Shown: positions 10,045-21,462 of the stretch, piece after piece
Layout: every line of letters starts with the position of its first letter
Position numbering within the stretch: position 1 is the stretch's first letter
Source: Asterias amurensis
Lineage: Eukaryota > Echinodermata > Asteroidea > Forcipulatida > Asteriidae
Assembly (NCBI RefSeq): GCF_032118995.1
Contig: NC_092669.1
Location: forward strand, 11,952,335 to 12,016,334
DNA: 64,000 bases
Reading direction: 5' to 3'
Notes under the pieces: generated by a model
Database searches by the model: none
Seen by the model: only the letters and a program-made list of their open reading frames with translations
Told to the model about the DNA's origin: nothing
Translations under genes and position numbers: made by a program

Positions 10045-10829
10045 CTACACAATACAAAAATTACAATAATTTGATCAATCATAAATATAATGTGCCACCA
10101 ATGGAGACTGGTTTCTCAAATAATCAGGGTTTGTGGCTCCCAAAGTTTTTTAAAGGAAAATAAATTGTGAAAATTTATGGTGTAACTAAAGTCAGTGTCC
10201 CTCATCTTGGTCATGCCTAATCAAACAGTCACTGTTTATTTTCAGTTCAGCTGCCACCAGTATTTTGCGTGGGATTAACCCTGCCTCGGTGTGTGTGCAT
10301 ACATATAAAATAACAGGGCCTGAACTGAAGGAAGTGGACAATTTCTGTACCCTGCCAAGTCTACTTTTTCATTTATGATTGAAAATTGAAATAAATAAGG
10401 GCCCTAAAACATTAACTCACACAACATGAGATTTATAATACTCTTGGTAAAAATGAATGAAAAAGTTTGGGAGGGAGGGCACAATCTCCTGGGCACAGAC
10501 AATCAGGCCATCATGCACACCGGCAAACAACTGGCAAATCACTACACTACTGTCACTGTGCTGTGGCAACAATTGACAGTCATAACTCACTAGAATTTAG
10601 TGGCTCTGTTCCCGAGTGTGGAAATGTATGCGAGAATTTAAGCACGAGAACAGAAGACCATCAATACTAATTAATCATATTCAATCATTTTATGCAATGA
10701 CACGGACATTCTACTTCTCTGCACATCACTGACTCAGTGACTGACACTAGCATGACTAGTGACAGTGATGACATCCTTGACAGACTGTCTTGCGCCTTTT
10801 GGCGGTTCATTCAATCAAACAAAACTTAC

Positions 10830-10867
10830 TCAAAATGCCGGGTAGTCTGCCTGAAGTTTACACCCAT
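10830..10867 (-). CDS. Possible first coding exon
   Basis: On the minus strand ATG at 10867 gives MGVNFRQTTRHF plus two bases, followed by a perfect GTAAGT donor. It lies upstream of the exon at 9897-10044 but exits in phase 2, whereas that exon enters in phase 0, so at least one exon is missing between them or this is not the start. Confidence 0.2.
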
Positions 10868-10899
10868 TCTCCGGCTGGCTGTTCTCTGTGATTTGATGT

Positions 10900-12340
10900 A
10901 TATTCCCATGGTGACATTTGCATTCGCAGACGACGAACAGAAAACGGCATACTGATTTACAAAATCGTCCAAATCATAACAACAACAAAGATGCGTTTTC
11001 GTTGCAGAAGTCAGTATCTATACAGGCAGTCTAGTCCCCCGTCGTTTGCTATTTCCTGCCCGTTTCTTCATACTAATATCCACGTAAAGAAAATAGTTTA
11101 GGGACCATACCAAATATTATGTAACTTCTCGAATGAGGGCGCTATTTACATTTTATTTATTTGGGGGCCAAAGTTTTTGTCGACCTGAACTAAGAATTTA
11201 ATATTCATATTACTTTTGAACTAACTTTGGCGTTTGCTGGAGAAACATTCTGCTTAATTTGATGCAGCAAACATTATTATTATGATACAGTAGGAACTTC
11301 TAGTGCTTTTGAAATAATGATTGGTATTTTATTTCTGGGGAAAAAGGCAAACAAAAAATGCGTTTGGTTATCCAGCAGTTTTGTGAAATTTTGCCAATTC
11401 AAAGAGATGCAGTAGCTTTTTGTATGATTTGATGCAAAGCTATTATTTGGGGAAATATCGGTTCTTGAAAATAATTATAAAGTAGGCACAAACTGAAGAA
11501 AGAACTCATCATATTACGGGGGTAAGTCCAGTATTTTAATCACAATTTTGAGTTACGATTTTATGCTCTGTTTTATTTAACTTGACCCAGTACAACAATA
11601 ATAAGCTATCAATAACATGCGAAAATTAGGCAAAGAATTGATAGAGAAACAGATTCCCACAAAGTCCAGCGTTTTAATCAAAATGTTATCAACTTTTGTT
11701 GCTCTAAAATGATGTAGTTTGCTCTTCTGCCTTTTTATAGATAGGCCTAAACGTAAAAAAAAAACAAGGGTTATGTCCCGGCATTTTATTTAAAATTTTA
11801 GTACATTTTTGCGCCGATTGTCATCAAAAGTGCAAGGCTCCCTTTTTAGTTTTTATCAAAATGTTTGCAAATTTTCAACAAACATGCAGTAAGCCGACTC
11901 CTTACAATTTATGTTGTTTTGGTGGAAAGCTAGCCCTTTTTTTATCAAAATCTTGAACCCGTTTAAAAAAAAAAAAAAAAAATGCAAGGCTAGGGCCAAG
12001 TAAAAAACACAACATGTTTAGCGTCCGGATTTCTAAGAAAAAGAAGCAAAATATCCATTGGTTTTTATACTGTTCAAACACACAATACATAAATACATTT
12101 TGTCAAGACATTGAACATGATAGTGGTTTTATTTGTTTTTGGTCAAGGCAAGCCAAAAAAGAAGTAATGTTTAGCGCACCAATTTTTGAAAAAAAGGAGT
12201 AAGATGGTTTCACCTTCTTTTAAAATGCCTCTTAAGGCAAAATAAATATATACAAACAACGCTAAACACGTTTTTTTTTTGGTCTATGAAATATTGAATT
12301 TTGACTCATTTTCAACAATAAATGTAAGGTTTACCCCCGA
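10900..12340. other. AT-rich region with degenerate short repeats
   Basis: Words like 'TTTTATCAAAAT' and 'TTTTCAACAAAAATGCAAGG' recur from about 11480 to 12320 and again at 13060-13330, suggesting an old, decayed tandem array of about 80 bp. No gene seen. The segment 10900-11090 could hold the promoter of the minus-strand gene. Confidence 0.35.
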
Positions 12341-12354
12341 CACTTAATATTTTT

Positions 12355-12868
12355 TTAGGTATCTGAAAGCACACAAATTTGTGCAAACAAGTGTGTGTTT
12401 TTCTTTCATTATTCTCTTGCAACTTCAATGACCAACAATTGAGCCAACATTTTCAAATATGTTTTATTTTATACATACTATTATGCTGGGATACATCAAG
12501 TGAGAATACCGGTGTTTGACAATACTACCAAACGTGTCCAGGGGTGGATTTCACAAAGGTAGTCCTAACTTAGGACTAGTTCTAGGCAATGCTAAGAGAT
12601 AGGACCAGTCCTAAGTTAGGATGAGTTACTGGTCCTAACTTAGGACTAGTCCTAGGCAATGCTAAGAGATAGGACCAGTCCTAAGTTAGGATGAGTTACT
12701 GGTCCTAACTTAGGACTAGTCCTAGGCAATGCTAAGAGATAGGACCAGTCCTAAGTTAGGATGAGTTACTGGTCCTAACTTAGGACTGGTCCTATCTCTT
12801 AGCATTGCCTAGGACTAGTCCTAAGTTAGGACTACCTTTGTGAAATCCACCCCAGTGCCTTTTAAGAA
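12355..12868. repeat. MITE family A, copy 2, truncated and split by a foldback
   Basis: The right half of family A (from 'GAAAGCACACAA' to 'GTGTCCAG...CAGTGCCTTT') is interrupted by the foldback at 12541-12852, proving the foldback inserted later. Confidence 0.75.
12541..12852. repeat. Foldback element B, copy 1, with internal 70-bp triplication
   Basis: Terminal arms are 'GGGTGGATTTCACAAAG' and 'CTTTGTGAAATCCACCC'. Inside, a 70-bp unit with 'TCCTAACTTAGGACTAGTCC' and 'ATGAGTTACTG' starts near 12561 and repeats at 12631 and 12701, ending in an inverted partial copy. Flanking CAG on both sides may be a 3-bp target duplication. Confidence 0.85.
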
Positions 12869-12869
12869 T

Positions 12870-13907
12870 ATAATTTATAGCTGTAAATTAATCATAATTA
12901 CAGTAAAGTAATTTACCGCTGGTTCCATAATACCCAGTTATTAATTTTCTAATCAGGACTCAGAAATAAATAATGTAATTAAAATTTTGCTATCATTTTT
13001 TTTTACAAAAGTTTCAAAAACTTCTGTTTCTACATTGTTTGACAATAGAATGTAAAAAATAAAAGGTACAAAGACATTTATGTATCAAATTTTAGCCCAT
13101 TTCTAACAAAAATGTAGAGCTTACCCTTGCAATTTTATGAAATTGTTGCCCATTTCCAACAAAAACTATTACAGCCCCATGCGATTTCTTTTAATTTTGT
13201 TTGAATTGCAACAAAACTGCATCTTAGCTTAATACCCCTTGCACATTTATCAATTTTTTTTCTCCCATTTTCAAGAAAAAATGCAAGGTTTACCCCTTGT
13301 GATTTTATCAAAGATTTAAATCAAAACTATCATCGTTGGATAAATGCATTACATTTATAACGAAAATAGACTGATGTCGGTCTACCAGTATACTGCAGTA
13401 TTAACCAACCGACAGTTTTAAGTATTTACAGCTGTGATTTTGTGGAAGACCTAAACTACAAAGTACACACCGAAACATCCAACGATAAACTTTTTATACA
13501 AATTTACAGTTTACAATTTACAGGTATTTACAAACTAAATTAACTTGATAACAATACGAGAGAGATGGAGGTCTAGTACCTGGACTGAATGATTGACACG
13601 GCTTCAAAACTTGCACGAAAAATCACCTCCACTTCCAAATGTCAGTCTTGTTTTCTCAGGCACCTCCAAAGATCGCCATGACAATGCGAAAGGCATTGGA
13701 AGTGTTGAATACCATGGAAACCGATGGTTGACTACACTTTCAAACGAGTCATTCAAGCGAGTACGTCACTGTACATTGCTTGTCAGTGGTCAATCAGGAG
13801 TCGACTAAATGTTCGCACTCAAACTTGCTCATGTCCAATGCACATTGTCTTTCTTGACCTCTGACCTTTGACCTCTGATGACCCCAATGAGGTAATCATC
13901 TCTCTCT
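12870..13907. other. AT-rich stretch and probable 3'UTR region of the FGFR1OP2/SIKE-like gene
   Basis: 13060-13330 continues the degenerate 'CAACAAAAAT' repeats. 13500-13907 lies just beyond the stop of the minus-strand gene and may be its 3'UTR. No clear AATAAA was found on the minus strand here. Confidence 0.3.
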
Positions 13908-14330
13908 CTAAGCGTCTGACTCTGTATCATCCATGTCCAATCCAGCGGTCATGTCATCAAAAGCGCTTAGGACACTCTCCACCTCTTCATCGATCAAACC
14001 TCCGCCTCCCTGCCCCTCAGCGACCCTCCCTTTACTCGCGTCCTCCTCCACTGACGTCTTGACGCCATCTGTCTTCTCCCCGGCTTCACTCTCCAATTTT
14101 GACGAGTCCTTCTCCGTGTTTGATGAGGGGGTGAGATTAAGCTCGGTCCTCGTTGGGGTCGGTTGATCCGTGGGGCCGCTGACGGCATCTTTGTTGTCGG
14201 TGATGACAGCCTTGGCGGCGGGATCCTTGGAGGGAGTGTTCTTCACGTCTTCCCGCTGCGTAGCAGGGCTGTGGACCGTGTGGACGGCTCGGCTGATCTC
14301 AAGGAGCTCGCGAAGACCTCGATTTTCAAC
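13908..14330 (-). CDS. FGFR1OP2: FGFR1OP2/SIKE-like exon 4 (last coding)
   Basis: Acceptor TTTCTCAG precedes VENRGLRELLEISRAVH, the conserved end of the coiled coil. The remaining residues are rich in S, T, D, E and K and end in DDMTAGLDMDDTESDA before a stop at 13908. The tail looks disordered. Confidence 0.85.
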   Translation of the reverse strand, partial: VENRGLRELLEISRAVHTVHSPATQREDVKNTPSKDPAAKAVITDNKDAVSGPTDQPTPTRTELNLTPSSNTEKDSSKLESEAGEKTDGVKTSVEEDASKGRVAEGQGGGGLIDEEVESVLSAFDDMTAGLDMDDTESDA

Positions 14331-17300
14331 CTGAGAAAAGAAAGTTATCAGTAGGATTAGAAACTTTGCATGGTGGAAGTATCGGGCATGTACGCTTCGT
14401 TTTTGAAAGAGCAAGGACACCAAGTAACTTTCTCCTTGGTAAAGGGCACCCTATGATTGAGGAAATTGTAAATTTCTACTGAAGCATTTCAAGGGCACCA
14501 AGGCAATAACAAGGGGGCATGGAGGCTTTCGTTGCCTCCGTGAGGTATCAGGCCTCGATGACTCTTTTAAATCGTTGGTACTCTCTCAACTTTTACCAAC
14601 AAACTAAAAACTTGTTCTCTAAATGAATACTAACGCGATACTGATGTATTTGTATGCGGAAATAAAAACTGCTTTATTTTCTGTCTAACACCTGTTTGTT
14701 TTGTCCTGTATTTTAATGCCTGTCTGTCTTTTTTGTCTGTCCGTTCATAGGCTGGGGAACAAAAGCTGTGCTTCAACCCGGACCTAGATGTTGCATCTTG
14801 TTTAAAGTTTCATCTTTTAATCTCTTTTATATTTACTATAATTTTGACAATCTTACTCTGTATTATCAGTATTTGCAACATTGAATAAACAAATCTATCT
14901 GTTTTAGTCTGTCCGTTCATAGGCTGGGGAACAAAATCTGTGCTTTCACCTTTAATCTTTTATATTAACTATAATTTTGAAAATCTTACTCTGTATTATA
15001 CACAACATTGAATAAACGTATCTATCTATCTGAGAGGTTTGAGGTAGCACCGTGTGAAAATCTTTTTTGAGAAGTGTTGGTTCTAAAAAGAATTTCATTA
15101 AATTAGATAAACTTCGTCACTATGTGAGGGGTTCTGCAAAAGTAGACTGGTGCGGAATCAACTGACAATTTGGCTCCCCTAATGCAAGACCGAATTACTT
15201 TGAAAAGCCAAACTCGAGCCCGCCTGTGGGCGACTGAGTGAGTTTTATTCCTACCTGAAGTCTGGTGAGTTTCTGCTCAACATCGAAGGAGGTTTTTTCC
15301 TCCAGGAAAATCGCTTGCTTCATTACGGCGGCCATCTCTATGATCTTAGCTGTTGTTGCGATTGACATCTGCAGAGAAATGAAATAGTTTAGGATTAACT
15401 CAGGCTTGGAGTTTCATCTTTAAAAGCGCAAGGCCTTTTTTATTTGGCAGTAATAGTAATATCAAATAATTGCAAATGACAAAAAGATAGTACGAAGGAT
15501 TTTTAAAGAAGAATTTTACAAGAACATTTATATAGGTACAGAAAACAGTTGTTATTATACAACAAAAATATTCACAAAATAATTCATTCAAAAATACATG
15601 ATTTTATAAGCAAGAATTAAGGGAAGGAAAACATTTGTTATTATACAACAAAAATACTCACACAGTGAAATTATTCAAAAATACAAGATAAGCAAGCAAT
15701 ATGGGAAGAAGACAAGTTATTATTAGACAAGAAAAATACTCACAAAATAATTTATTTAAAAATACAAGATTTTATAAGCAAGAATTAAGGGAAGGAAAAC
15801 AGTTATGGTTATACAACAACTACATTCACAAAATGAAATTGTTGGAAAATACAAGATTTAAGCAAGAAATAAGGGAAGAAAAAGGTTATTATTATACAAT
15901 GGGACAATTATTATTCATTATTGGTTTAAAAATGCAAACATGCAAATTATGTAGGTACACCAACAGCAACAAAACTTATTTTGTTGTTGTTGGTGTAAAC
16001 TTCATAATTTGTAGTTCAAAATGCAAGATCATTTTAGCAGGAAATATGGAGAGAAAACAATTTCAAAGATTTACAAATTATGTAGATACACAAACAACAA
16101 CAAAAATATTTAAAAATGCAAGATCATAAGCAAGAAATATGGGAAGAAAGCAATTTCAAAGATACAAATTATGCAGGTACACCAACAGCAACAAAACTAT
16201 TTTGTTGTTGTTGGTGTAAACTACTTAATTTGTAGTTCAAAATGCGAGATCATTAAAGCAGGAAATATGGGAAGAAAGCAATTTCAAATATTATAAAGAT
16301 AGAAAAGCAAGAAATAATGGACGAAAATAATTCAAAGTTAAACAAATTATGTAGATACACCAACAACAATAAAAATATTGAAAAATAGACAAGCGAGAAA
16401 TATGGGAAGAAAACAATTTCAAAGTTAAACAACATATGAAGGTACACCAACAGCAACAAAAATATAAAAAAATGCAAAGCAAGAAATGAGGTAAGAAAAC
16501 ATTTCAAAGATTGTACAAATTATGTAGTTACACCAACAACAACAAAAACACATACTTTAAAAGACAATAAGCAAGAAATAAGCTCATGGTGTTATAAATG
16601 TCTTCATTATTATTAATATTTAAAATTTGATAGTATACTTACTTCTTGTTGCTCAGCATGCTTCTCCAAGCAGTCTTTATCAAATCTATTCGCCATCAGC
16701 ATCCGACATATCTGTTCTCGGTAGCTACTCATGATGAGGTCAAGAGCCGACTGGTGTTCCTCTAGCGCCACGCGGAGCTCCCGGTTCTCTCGCTGCAGCT
16801 CGCGGATTTGTCGGTTCTCCTGCTGGATACCGAGGATGAGGGCGGAGCGTGGACGGTGACGAGCGACGCTGTTCATCTCTTCCACTTCCTCCTGGTACTA
16901 CGCAGAGAGAAAAAGCGGTGAAAATCAGAAAGTCAGTTTTGTGTGTCATAAAAAAAACAGGTGTTTAAGATTCTGAATTTTTTTTTTTTAAACCGATTTT
17001 CTAGTGAGAGAGATCATCAGAACTTTTGAATCAACTAATAACTGTCTGTAATGTGATATCATCAAAATTGATTGGATTTTGACAAAAAATTGCACTTAAA
17101 AGATTATTAGCCACAGTGGTATTTTACATCCTTTTACTGTGAGGTTAGAGTGACTGTAGATTTAGAGAATTTATTTTATTTTATTTTAAGAGTGGTCTCC
17201 CCTCCTAGACGCTTTGGATTGCGGCTCTACGAAGCTACATGTACATGTACGAAGGCTTCAACAAATTGTTGATATTTTCATGATCTTGTCTCACCTGTTT

Positions 17301-17429
17301 CATGGCTTCAATCCGTTTGTTGAGAGTGGACGATTGTTCAATCAGTGAGTCGGCCGCGTTGTCATGATCCCGTAGTCTCTCTACCAGTCGCTTAGCGTCC
17401 GCTAACACTTGGTCTATTGTCAGACTCAT
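13908..17429 (-). CDS. FGFR1OP2: FGFR1OP2/SIKE family coiled-coil protein
   Basis: Four coding exons join in phase 0: 17429-17295, 16897-16643, 15368-15255 and 14330-13908, giving 308 residues. The start MSLTIDQVLADAKRLVERLR with DHDNAADSLIEQ, then RHRPRSALILGIQQENRQIR, EEHQSALDLIMSSYREQ and EMAAVMKQAI, follows the family closely. Known for the family: coiled-coil partners of striatin-type (STRIPAK) phosphatase-kinase complexes; SIKE also restrains IKKe/TBK1. Here the core coiled coil (about 1-180) is followed by a low-complexity acidic tail of about 120 residues, so the protein is longer than I recall for the vertebrate proteins (roughly 210-250). The linker between exons 2 and 3 is shorter than in vertebrates, so a small exon in the repeat-filled intron may have been missed. 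Whether it is closer to FGFR1OP2 or SIKE1 cannot be settled by eye. Confidence 0.88.
14437..14577 (+). repeat. Repeat family P, copy 1
   Basis: 'TTGGTAAAGGGCACCCTATGA', 'AAATTTCTACTGAAGCATTT', 'GGGCACCAAGGCAATAACAA' and 'GGGGGCATGGAGGC' define a short dispersed element also at 36345, 40707, 61678 and 62497. Confidence 0.7.
14735..15035 (+). repeat. Direct duplication ending in 'ATTGAATAAAC'
   Basis: 'GTCTGTCCGTTCATAGGCTG' at about 14735 recurs at about 14910, and each copy ends with 'TCTTACTCTGTATTAT' and 'CATTGAATAAAC'. The form suggests the 3' tail of a retroelement, duplicated in an intron. Confidence 0.55.
15255..15368 (-). CDS. FGFR1OP2: FGFR1OP2/SIKE-like exon 3
   Basis: 38 codons in phase 0 between a TCTCTGCAG acceptor and a GTAGGA donor. 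Contains IIEMAAVMKQAIFLEE, the conserved coiled-coil segment. Confidence 0.88.
15560..16580. repeat. Degenerate tandem array, about 95-100 bp unit
   Basis: 'AAGCAAGAAATATGGGAAGA', 'CAATTTCAAAGAT', 'AAATTATGTAGGTACACCAA' and 'CAACAACAAAAATA' recur about ten times in the intron between exons 2 and 3. Two places carry a hairpin around 'TTTTGTTGTTGTTGGTGTAA'. Confidence 0.75.
16643..16897 (-). CDS. FGFR1OP2: FGFR1OP2/SIKE-like exon 2
   Basis: 85 codons in phase 0 between a GCGTAG acceptor and a GTAAGT donor. Begins YQEEVEEMNSVARHRPRSAL; RHRPRS and GIQQENRQIRELQ are family hallmarks. Confidence 0.92.
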
Positions 17430-17456
17430 GGTGTGTTCATAGATCTCTGACGATGT
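17295..17456 (-). CDS. FGFR1OP2: FGFR1OP2/SIKE-like exon 1 (first coding, with 27 nt of 5'UTR)
   Basis: An acceptor (TTTTACAG) ends just before 17456, so a noncoding 5' exon lies upstream. ATG at 17429 starts 45 codons ending in EAMKQ at a GTGAGA donor. This is the family's normal start. Confidence 0.9.
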
Positions 17457-17504
17457 CTGTAAAATTAAAAAGTAAGAACTTGAATAATGCAAACAAAATT
17501 ATCA

Positions 17505-17725
17505 GACTGGTGTTTCGACCCAGGCAGCAGCAGAGTCTTTCTTCGAAGGCTAAATACTTGAATAATGACTTGACAACCAGGGACCCAATTTTAAAACGCT
17601 GCTTTCAAGCTTAACGCTAAGCAAATTTTGTGCTAACGGTAGCAGAAACATTTGCTTAAGTATCCTTAAGCATAAGCACATTTCACAGTGTAGCACACCT
17701 CTTGATGTGATTACGGTTAGCAACG
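17505..17725. repeat. Two repeat fragments upstream of the FGFR1OP2/SIKE-like exon 1
   Basis: 'GCAGAGTCTTTCTTCGAAGG' at about 17530 matches a piece near 48812. From 17579 a degraded family C element runs: 'CCCAATTTTAAAACGCTGC' and 'CTTAACGCTAAGC'. Confidence 0.5.
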
Positions 17726-17759
17726 CTATAATGAGTTCAATTAGATCTCTATTTTATGA

Positions 17760-19285
17760 TTCAGAAGTGAATTGAGAGGGGCAGTAAATATGTAGGTTTC
17801 TTTCCAGCTATTTTATCGTGTCTATCATTCAGAATATCATCATAATTTGGACAATGTTTAGAAGCAAACATGGGACGACAACCACAGTAAATTACCAACA
17901 TGACCAAATTATGGTGGAAAAGGGAGCGTTTGCCTACCGTCTAGTACGACAGTCGGCGTCATGATGATTATTGACAGCACGCGTCGTTAATTGAATACAT
18001 ATATTAAATAATAAAACAAGAAATAGACATAGAAAAGGTTCATTGCGATTCAGAACCGCAATGCACTGTGAGAAGGCAGATCGGGCAGTTTGGTATGCGA
18101 TTTATGTTGTCATGCACGACTCGCACAAGCATCGCCTATTATCTTGGTGACATGTGGGTTCAACACACAACAGCACCCTCTCATTTCTCAACATTCAATT
18201 CAACAATATTACCCAAATTAAATTGGCCAAATCTGCATCTTACCCCTTACAAAAGTTCATAGAATAATGAATATGAAATCCATAGTGCGAACGCTTGAGC
18301 GGTTTAAACAATTCTTTTAGTTTAGGTTCGGATTGCTAAAATTAAAAACAAAACAATTAAAGGTTTCTCACGGAACTGGTGCAGTGTTATTTTGTATTCC
18401 AATTTCCGCATCAGATTTTGGCCGGCACAATAATGGATTACATTAAGCCAGAAATGCGTATGATTCATAGTTTCGGGTATATAAAGGAGCTTTGAACTAT
18501 TAATAACATATTGTTCGAATAAATATTTGTCTTAAACTTACCAAAAACTATTTATTATTGCCTCAAAAAAACACTGCGCCCAGCCCACACATTCAATTCA
18601 GGTAAAACATTTCTTGTCTTTTCCGTTAGAGGGCGCTATGCATCTCAAGAATAGAGCAAAGAGCTGCGCCAGCCCCCAACGCACACAAAAAGTCATTTGA
18701 ATAAAAAAGCAAATAATGGGCTGTAACAATAAAATTATGACTGTGATGAAATGTGAAAATCTAAATTTCTGATGACAGAGAATGATTATTTGAAAATGGA
18801 CTTTATTTTTCTTTACGGATAAAGACATGGGCCCAGTCTAGTAGTAGTAGTCTAGTAGTAGTAGTACACAACTAGTTCGCCGTATCAGCGGACGGAATGC
18901 TCCTCTGGGCGGGGGTTGGGGGGAAGGGCGGCAGGCAGTCATTACATGATGAACGGAGTTTCAGATTATCCTATTTCAATTTTGAAATGTATTTATTTTA
19001 AGATTTTGTTGTGCTGCATGTGTACTTTTGTCTCGAGTGACCAAACCACGATCAACAGAAAGGGCAGTCAGGTTTTTTTTGTCCCTGCCTTTCGATCACC
19101 TCTCTAGCTGTGCCCGGTTCGAATCACGGCGGGACTGAGGCCTTGCGTGGATTGGGTTTTTCAGTCCCTACCTGACTTGGTTTTCCCATGTCTAAAAACT
19201 GAAATTTCTTTGTTGTCTTTTTTAGAAAAAGTTGGTGTGGTGTGTTTCCATTAGGATGGTTTGCCAACTTTTATTAATTCAGATT
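17760..19285. other. Region upstream of the FGFR1OP2/SIKE-like gene, no further gene seen
   Basis: The noncoding first exon and promoter should lie here, but I cannot place them. 18840-18868 has a short 'TAGTAGTAG' tract. 19110-19200 holds a SINE-like fragment with 'CGGTTCGAATCACGGCGGGA' (box B) and 'TTTTTCAGTCCCTACCTGAC'. Confidence 0.35.
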
Positions 19286-19814
19286 CGGGGCCCAATTGCA
19301 TAAAGCCTGTTAGCACACAAACTCGCTAAGCACAGACAAGTTTTGCTTAGCAGAAACAGGATACTAGTTAGTCTGCATTGTTGCGGCTGGTGCCTGACTT
19401 AAAGGAACACGTTGCCTTGGATCGGTCGAGTTGGTCTTTGAAAAGCGTTTGAAACCGTTTGTTATGAAATTAATATGGTTAGAAAGATATTTTAAAAGTA
19501 TAATACAATGATCCACACAAATTTGCCTCGAAATTGCGTGGTTTTCCTTTTAACTCCCATAAATGGCCGACCGTGTTAGTCGACGAGGTAAAAGGAAAAC
19601 CACGCAACTTCGAGTGATAACTTGTGTGGATCATTATATTCTACTTTTAAAATATCTCTCTAATCATATGCATTTTATAACAAATGGCTACAAACGCTTT
19701 TCAAAGACCAACTCGACCGATCCAAGGCAACGTGTTCCTTTAAGTTTTGCTAAGCAAAGGAATTAATTTGTCAAGCAGTATTTGCTTCAAAAAGCTTTTT
19801 GAAGTTTGGCCCTG
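19286..19814. repeat. Foldback family C, copy 2, split by MITE D
   Basis: Left part begins 'GGGGCCCAATTGCATAAAGC', right part ends 'AAGCTTTTTGAAGTTTGGCCC'. The intact relative near 22400 reads 'AACTTAAATTTTGCC' where this copy is interrupted, so element D (19398-19743) inserted at a TTAA. Confidence 0.75.
19398..19743. repeat. MITE family D, copy 1
   Basis: Ends 'TTAAAGGAACACGTTGCCTT' and its inverse 'AAGGCAACGTGTTCCTTTAA'; a long foldback with 'GGTCGAGTTGGTCTTTGAAA' in both arms. TTAA on both sides. Middle holds a second inverted pair 'GTCGACGAGGTAAAAGG'. Confidence 0.85.
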
Positions 19815-19865
19815 ATAATTTGTAATAACCATCTTGGTTTTCTCAGCCAGTCATCTATAGTCAAG

Positions 19866-20026
19866 CCAGGGCCAACTTTTATAGAGCCGTTTAAGCAAAA
19901 TAATATTGTTTAAAAAAATCTGCTACATATGAAATTGTGTTTTAGCAAACCCTTTTTTTGGTGAGCATATTACGGTGCTTAGCTAGTTTTTGTGCATGAG
20001 CAGCTCTATGAAATTTGGCCCAGGCT
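19866..20026. repeat. Foldback family C, copy 3
   Basis: Arms 'GGGCCAACTTTTATAGAGCC' and 'GAGCAGCTCTATGAAATTTG'. Short non-coding palindromic element. Confidence 0.7.
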
Positions 20027-20029
20027 TGA

Positions 20030-21070
20030 ATGAAAGGTAAAACAGTCTGCTCCCTTTTGGGATAATCATTATATTCAATACTATTAAGCACTGGGTACAC
20101 GACCAGTTGATCTGTTTTTTCGATCAGGGTCCCACACGATCAATCACTTTTTACTCTAATTATGCTGAGTTTCCATTCACTTAATAAAGTAGAGTAGACC
20201 TGCAGGCCAAAGTGCCTGTTAGACATTCCAAAGGCCTGCCCTCGATACTGTCAAAAATTGCGTGGTAATGTAATGAGGTCCTCAGTGGTGGACAGAGATG
20301 GTAGCAGGACTAACGCAAGTCTACTTTTGAAGATGCCCCTTGGATGGAGTGATGATACACGGCAAGTGGTTTTTCAATAAGGTGTTATAAATTTACCCAT
20401 CTTCCCCGAGTAGTCACACCACGGTCCCTGCATACTTTACATCTTCACCAAGTAGTACACCGAGAAGCAAGGGGACCTAGCCAGGGATTCCGGGTGGTTT
20501 TACGGGGGGAAAGCTGTGAAAATCACCGGCGTATAAAGAAGGTCGCTACGGCACCTCGCGCAAGGCTTTTCGGGGTTCAGTGGAAAATTAATTTGCTGAG
20601 ACACCACGGTCTGTTTCGGAGGTGTTTGAGTGACACGTTTGCCGTCTATGTTTTGAAGGACATTAGAAGAATTAATTGGAATCGGATGTGATGATTTATG
20701 GTCAGTACTTTATGATTTATTATCTCACTTTGTTTTTGTTTAAATTGAAAAAAATTGACAGAATAACTACTAGTTGGTTTGTCAGTGTTTATTGTTTTTA
20801 TTTATTTCATTTATTTTGTTTTATTTTAAGATCTTTATTTACAGGATACAAAAACAGCACAGCGGCTGTTTTACATTTTGGTCATGCGTCTTAAAGATCA
20901 ATGAGAATAAAGAAATACATTACTAATAAACAGTCAGTGCTAAGGGTATAACCTGAGATTTGACTTGAAACAATTGTTATTTGCAATTATATTTATTATT
21001 TGCCACAATCAAAATGCTATCATTATATTATAATTGCAAAGAAAAATCTTAAACACTTTTATTCGGTAAG
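20030..21070. other. Intergenic stretch, no gene seen
   Basis: Mixed-composition DNA to about 20690, then AT-rich. Reading frames here have no splice context or recognisable domains. Confidence 0.35.
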
Positions 21071-21073
21071 ATT

Positions 21074-21462
21074 ATTAAAGGCAGTGGACACTATTGGTAA
21101 TTACTCAAAAATAATTGTTAGCATGAAACCTTACTTGATAACGAGTTATGGGGAGCTGTTGATAGTATACACATTGTGAGAAACGGCTCACTCTGAAGTT
21201 TAACGTAGTTTTCGAGAAAGAAGTAATTTTCTACGAGTTTGATTTCAACCTCAGAGTTAGATTTGGAGGCATCAAAATCAAGCATCTGAAAGCACACAAC
21301 TTCGTGTGACATGGGTGTTTTTACTTTCATTATTATCTCGCAACTTCGACAACCAAGAGCTAAAATTTGACATGTTTGTTATTTTGTGCATTATTATGTT
21401 GAGATACACCAAGTGAGAAAACTGGTCTTTGACAATATTACTAATAGTGTCCGGGTCTTTAA
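21074..21462. repeat. MITE family A, copy 3
   Basis: Full-length copy, 'TTAAAGGCAGTGGACACTAT' to 'AGTGTCCGGGTCTTTAAG'; the centre has diverged. Confidence 0.85.

Noticed and set aside
15701-16129. 142-codon frame in the FGFR1OP2/SIKE-like intron
   Set aside because: Lysine/asparagine/tyrosine-rich translation of an AT-rich tandem array.
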